64,000 nt of DNA from Melitaea cinxia (lineage: Eukaryota > Arthropoda > Insecta > Lepidoptera > Nymphalidae), in the NCBI RefSeq assembly GCF_905220565.1, contig NC_059408.1, positions 12,648,508 through 12,712,507 of the forward strand. Reading direction: 5' to 3'. The notes below the pieces were generated by a model. That model made no database searches. It had not been told where the DNA came from and worked only from the letters and a program-made list of their open reading frames with translations. This document shows, one piece after another, positions 60,679-64,000 of the stretch. Both the position numbers and the translations under genes were made by a program. Every line of letters begins with the position of its first letter. The stretch's first letter is position 1.

Positions 60679-61104
60679 GTGAGTTTTTTTTTTATATTTT
60701 TTAATATGTGACATATTGTGATGAAAGTAAGGGAAATTGGATATTTGCGTAAATTAGATTTGATTAATACGGTTCATTTGGAATATATTGCAAAAAACTA
60801 CTTGTATAAAGTTTTCTTACCATTTTTTCTTTACGTCAATAGTTTGTAAATAGTACTCTATTCTATATATCTTGTAATATTTTATTTCTTGAAAAAGAAA
60901 ATAATTTTGAATTAAAAAAAATAGAAAATAGTGAAATGAGATATTATACTACATATTTAAATAAACTTAACTCTACTTAAACTATCTACTTGAATTACGT
61001 ACCTATATACCAGGTTTTATACTATTTGTATGTATATTAGGACTTTGATTTTATACCTTAATTTAATGACAAAAAATTCTAATTTTTTTTAATATATCAA
61101 AAAT

Positions 61105-61185
61105 CGACCATTCTAGCGGGGATCGAACCTGCATCTTCAAAAAAAAAGAATACGTTTTTCGGTTACACACGATCATACACCCTTC
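61105..61185 (-). mobile_element. tRNA-like SINE head fragment
   Basis: On minus, GATGCAGGTTCGATCCCCGC, then TAGAATGG, has a perfect B-box form. No full cloverleaf and no clear body. Confidence 0.35.
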
Positions 61186-61391
61186 GGTTATAAATCATTA
61201 CGAAAAATAATTTAAAATAAAAAATTAAAGTAAGGAGGTTAAACTAAATATAGTTCAAAATTAGACATACTTGTCTTGTGATCTCATCAAGATTTATTAG
61301 TTACAGTTGCATTCCTGAGTCATTGTTTGTATTATTTTATACTGGTTTATATTATATTGCTTCTTAATAGAAAAAAGCTTTAAAACTCTAA

Positions 61392-61662
61392 GGGCCTGTT
61401 TCATCAGTTGTGGATAACACTATTTGACGGATGACGATACAGCGAGAGGTGGAATAGGCCAGTAGGCTCTATTTCTCCCCAAATAATAAACTGCAACTTT
61501 AATATTAATATATTGAAATAGAAATATCTCATAAATATAGTAAAATTCGATGGTAAAAAGAATAATGAATCAAAAACTTTTAACTGACGGATACTGTTTC
61601 TTTCTAAAACTTTTTATTATCATCCGTCAAATAGCGTTTTCTGTAACCCCTGAAATAGGCCC
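61392..61662. mobile_element. MITE with GGGCCTGTTTCA ends, 271 bp
   Basis: The left GGGCCTGTTTCATCAGTTGT and the reverse complement of the right, GGGCCTATTTCAGGGGTTAC, form inverted ends. Just inside, TAACACTATTTGACGGATGA pairs with TCATCCGTCAAATAGCGTTT. Related diverged copies lie at 27,904 and 33,180. No target duplication longer than AA is evident, so the superfamily is open. Confidence 0.65.
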
Positions 61663-61937
61663 AAAGTGTAAATTAAAAATACATATTTTATTTCTATTTG
61701 GACCAATAAATATATGAGCTAAACGCATGCGTTATGATTTAAATCATGATTAATTTTAATAAATATACCTAATAATTATAATATTTTAGAAAGAAGATAC
61801 CATAATTATATAATCAAATTATCTTATTATTAAATTGTCATCCATTTCTTTCTTGTAACGTCAAACCTGAAAATGCCTCGAAGAAATCGCTTTTGGCAAA
61901 CGCTGCCTCATTATGCATTTTCCCTTTTCCTTCAAAA

Positions 61938-62156
61938 TTCGACCTAACAGAAGATCACAGCTAAATAATATTGCTTTCAAGCAATGTTGTGTTGCTGTTG
62001 TGAGTGAGGTTGGCTGGAGCTCGTGGGGGAGATTGGGGGTAGGGTCGGCAACGCCCTTGCTATGCTTTTGGCGTTGCATGCGTCTATAAGCTACGGTAAT
62101 CGCTTACCATCGAGTGAGCCGTACACTGGTTTGTTGACCTAGTTATATAAAAAAAG
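61938..62156 (+). mobile_element. LINE-J 3' UTR, 5'-truncated, with A tail
   Basis: AACAGAAGATCACAGCTAAA to GTTGACCTAGTTATATAAAA and an A run. Confidence 0.7.
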
Positions 62157-62453
62157 AATGTTATAATATATGAATGTATTATTTCCAATAGCGTCAGAGT
62201 ATTTTTCAATATAAAGTATGCATAATAACTGTTTTTATTTATTTATCATACTTGAGTATGTATATAGTTGATCGTCATAACGTTCGATCGTCGTTTATGA
62301 TTATGGAAAAATTTAGCACAAAGTAAAAATAGAGTGCACTTTAATAGATTGGACGTGGGCGGTAGTAAAATTTGCTTTACCTTGGCGTGCAGTGGTAAAC
62401 AAATGCATCACGATATTGTACATTATGTCGAAAATAATATTTTAAGGAAATAA

Positions 62454-63356
62454 CTACTACTCCTTTACTAAAGAATTAGTGTGAATAAATGTTTGATCGA
62501 ACCACTTAGACAACGTTACCTATAACAATAAAAATAAGACTCTATGTGAAATAATTGTGTTTGCTTGCAAACGAAAAAAAACCGACTTCAATTACATTGA
62601 TGAGTAATACAACGTAGATCGACGAAAAAATAGTCAAGTAACTACGCGTTATCAAAGATTACTCAAAAAGTATTTATCAGATCTTAATAAAATTTATATG
62701 TGACCACATGATAAACATCAGCTTTCGATTAAATTAAAAATTATCAAAATCGGTACACCTAGTAAAAAGTTATTGCGGATTTTCGAGAGTTTTCCTCGAT
62801 TTCTCTGGGATTTCTTCATCAGATCCCGATTTCCTTATCATGGTACCAAACTAGGGATATTCCCTTCCCAGCAAAAAAAGAATTATCAAAATCGGTACAT
62901 CCAGTAGAAAGTTATGCGGTATAATACAACGTAGGTCAACGAAAAAAGCGTCAAGTAAAAACGCATTATTAGATATAACTCAAAAAGTAGTTGTTAGATT
63001 GCAAATAAATTTAAATGGGACCAATTGACACACACCTCCTTTCGATTAAAAAAAGATTTGTCGAAATCGGTCTACCCAGTCAAAAGTTCTGATGTAACAT
63101 ACATAGAAAAAAAAAAAAAAATAATAAAAAAAAAATACAGTCGAATTGAGAACCTCCTCCTTTTTTGGAAGTCGGTTAAAAACTTACTAAAGAAAATAAT
63201 TTGATTTTTTTTAATACATCTACTACTCCTTTACTAAAGAATTAGTGTGAATAAATGTTTGATCGAACCACTTAGACAACGTTAACTATAACAATAAAAA
63301 TAAGACTATGTGAAAAAACTTACTAAAGAAAATAATTTGAATTTTTTTTAATACAT
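62454..63356 (+). repeat. 137-bp tandem duplication, first copy interrupted
   Basis: The unit CTACTACTCCTTTACTAAAG ... TTTTTTAATACAT is intact at 63,220-63,356. It also occurs, split by an inserted repeat, at 62,454-62,551 plus 63,178-63,219. The two copies differ at only a few positions. Confidence 0.85.
62552..63177 (-). mobile_element. GTCGGTT-terminal repeat, long form, 626 bp
   Basis: Starts TAATTGTGTTTGCTTGCAAA and ends TTTTTTGGAAGTCGGTT. It contains two diverged internal copies of a roughly 300-bp unit (each with CGAAAAAA..GTCAAGTAA, CTCAAAAAGTA, TTTCGATTAAA and AAAATCGG or GAAATCGG). No coding capacity. The intact tandem copy next door shows the empty site, so the element ends are known to within a few A residues. 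Confidence 0.75.
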
Positions 63357-63520
63357 CACTCATTTACGTTTAAGAGTCGTAAACTATTTTAAAATATTTT
63401 ATATTTTAATACTTTACCCTTGTTAAAAAGTTTTCCTGAATAGGTACACGATTTAATGCTACTTCGTTAAATGTTAGGCGTCTATATATTATTTACATAT
63501 TGTATCTTTTACAGGTAATA

Positions 63521-63553
63521 ATGAGTCAGGAGAACAATAATCAGACATACGAG
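63521..63553 (+). CDS. First coding exon of an unidentified gene, partial
   Basis: After a pyrimidine-rich acceptor (TATCTTTTACAG, ending 63,514) six bases precede ATG. Eleven codons follow (MSQENNNQTYE), then a good donor GAG/GTATGT at 63,553-63,554. The exon ends in phase 0. The next exons lie beyond the window, so the product cannot be named. A short hydrophilic start with no signal peptide suggests a cytoplasmic or nuclear protein, but 11 residues are too few to tell. The non-coding exon at 60,526-60,678 would be its 5' UTR, with an intron of about 2.8 kb. Confidence 0.45.
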
Positions 63554-63672
63554 GTATGTTATCATATTGGAGTTAAAATCTTAAAAAAGTGGTATATAAT
63601 ACTAATATATAAAAGTTGGTCAGTTTTCGAGTTACAGAGATAGTAATAGCATCATATAATCATAGTTATCTA

Positions 63673-63766
63673 CCAACGGTCAGTGGAGCAGCGTGGTGGA
63701 TTAAGCTCCAATCCTTCTCCTACACGGAAAAAGGGGCATATGCCCAGCAGTTGGATGTTACAGGCT
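63673..63766 (+). mobile_element. SINE-A 3' fragment
   Basis: GTGGAGCAGCGTGGTGGATT, then AAGCTCCAATCC, and CAGTTGGATGTTACAGGCTG. It lies in the intron downstream of the 11-codon exon. Confidence 0.7.
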
Positions 63767-64000
63767 GAATGCAATAGTAAAGTTAGAAAGTAGGTTATTT
63801 TTTTTTTAAATTACTTGCACTTAAAACACAACGGCATAAAAGGCCTGTGCTGGTGCCTGACAATTTAGTCTTTGCAGTAGACGTGATTTTGGCATATACA
63901 GATAAACTGGATTATATTGTATGTCCGTTCCTTTGTTTTTAGAAGTTTGGAAAATTATATTCACCGAAAACGTTATTTTTTTTAAATAAAACAAAAAGGA

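Noticed and set aside
1..64000. CRISPR arrays, bacterial operons, plasmid or phage genes
   Set aside because: The window is clearly an animal nuclear genome. No regularly spaced repeats or prokaryotic gene layout.

Overview
This is an AT-rich eukaryotic window. Split genes with GT..AG introns, tRNA-derived SINEs, short non-LTR retrotransposon ends, Helitron-like elements and a piggyBac with TTAA target sites point to an insect. The repeat set (an RTE-type end with the CCAGCAGTGGACTG core, GCTAGT-ending Helitron-like elements, a SINE ending in TGGAATATTACAGGCTGAAGC) is the kind familiar from moths and butterflies (Lepidoptera). Family names for repeats rest on visible termini and short translated motifs, not on a library search.

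Positions 1 to about 52,150 contain no gene that I can support. They are a gene desert full of old insertions: SINE-A (tRNA head, common body, LINE-like 3' tail), a second tRNA-derived family SINE-B, 3' ends of an RNase H-encoding LINE (called LINE-J here), RTE-type ends (a coding RTE fragment and a non-coding RTE-tail family), another LINE end with an AATAAA-rich tail, several Helitron-like elements, a GTCGGTT-terminal element, a CTCT-rich repeat, and MITEs of hAT, Harbinger and unknown type. Several are nested and keep target-site duplications, so their relative order can be read. The most unusual item here is a near-perfect 28-bp inverted repeat with a 60-nt loop at 18,693-18,808, which could be a microRNA or other hairpin RNA.

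From 52,183 to the end there are three host genes. A seven-exon orphan class A GPCR (418 aa) lies on + at 52,183-56,483. A three-exon SET/MYND protein (543 aa, SMYD/SmydA-like) lies on - at 56,924-59,894, tail to tail with the GPCR and about 440 bp away. A third gene appears to start on +, with a 5' non-coding exon ending at 60,678 and a first coding exon of 11 codons at 63,521-63,553; the rest is outside the window. It is divergent from the SMYD gene across about 630 bp.

Nothing suggests that the three genes work together. The repeats inside their introns are the same families as in the desert.
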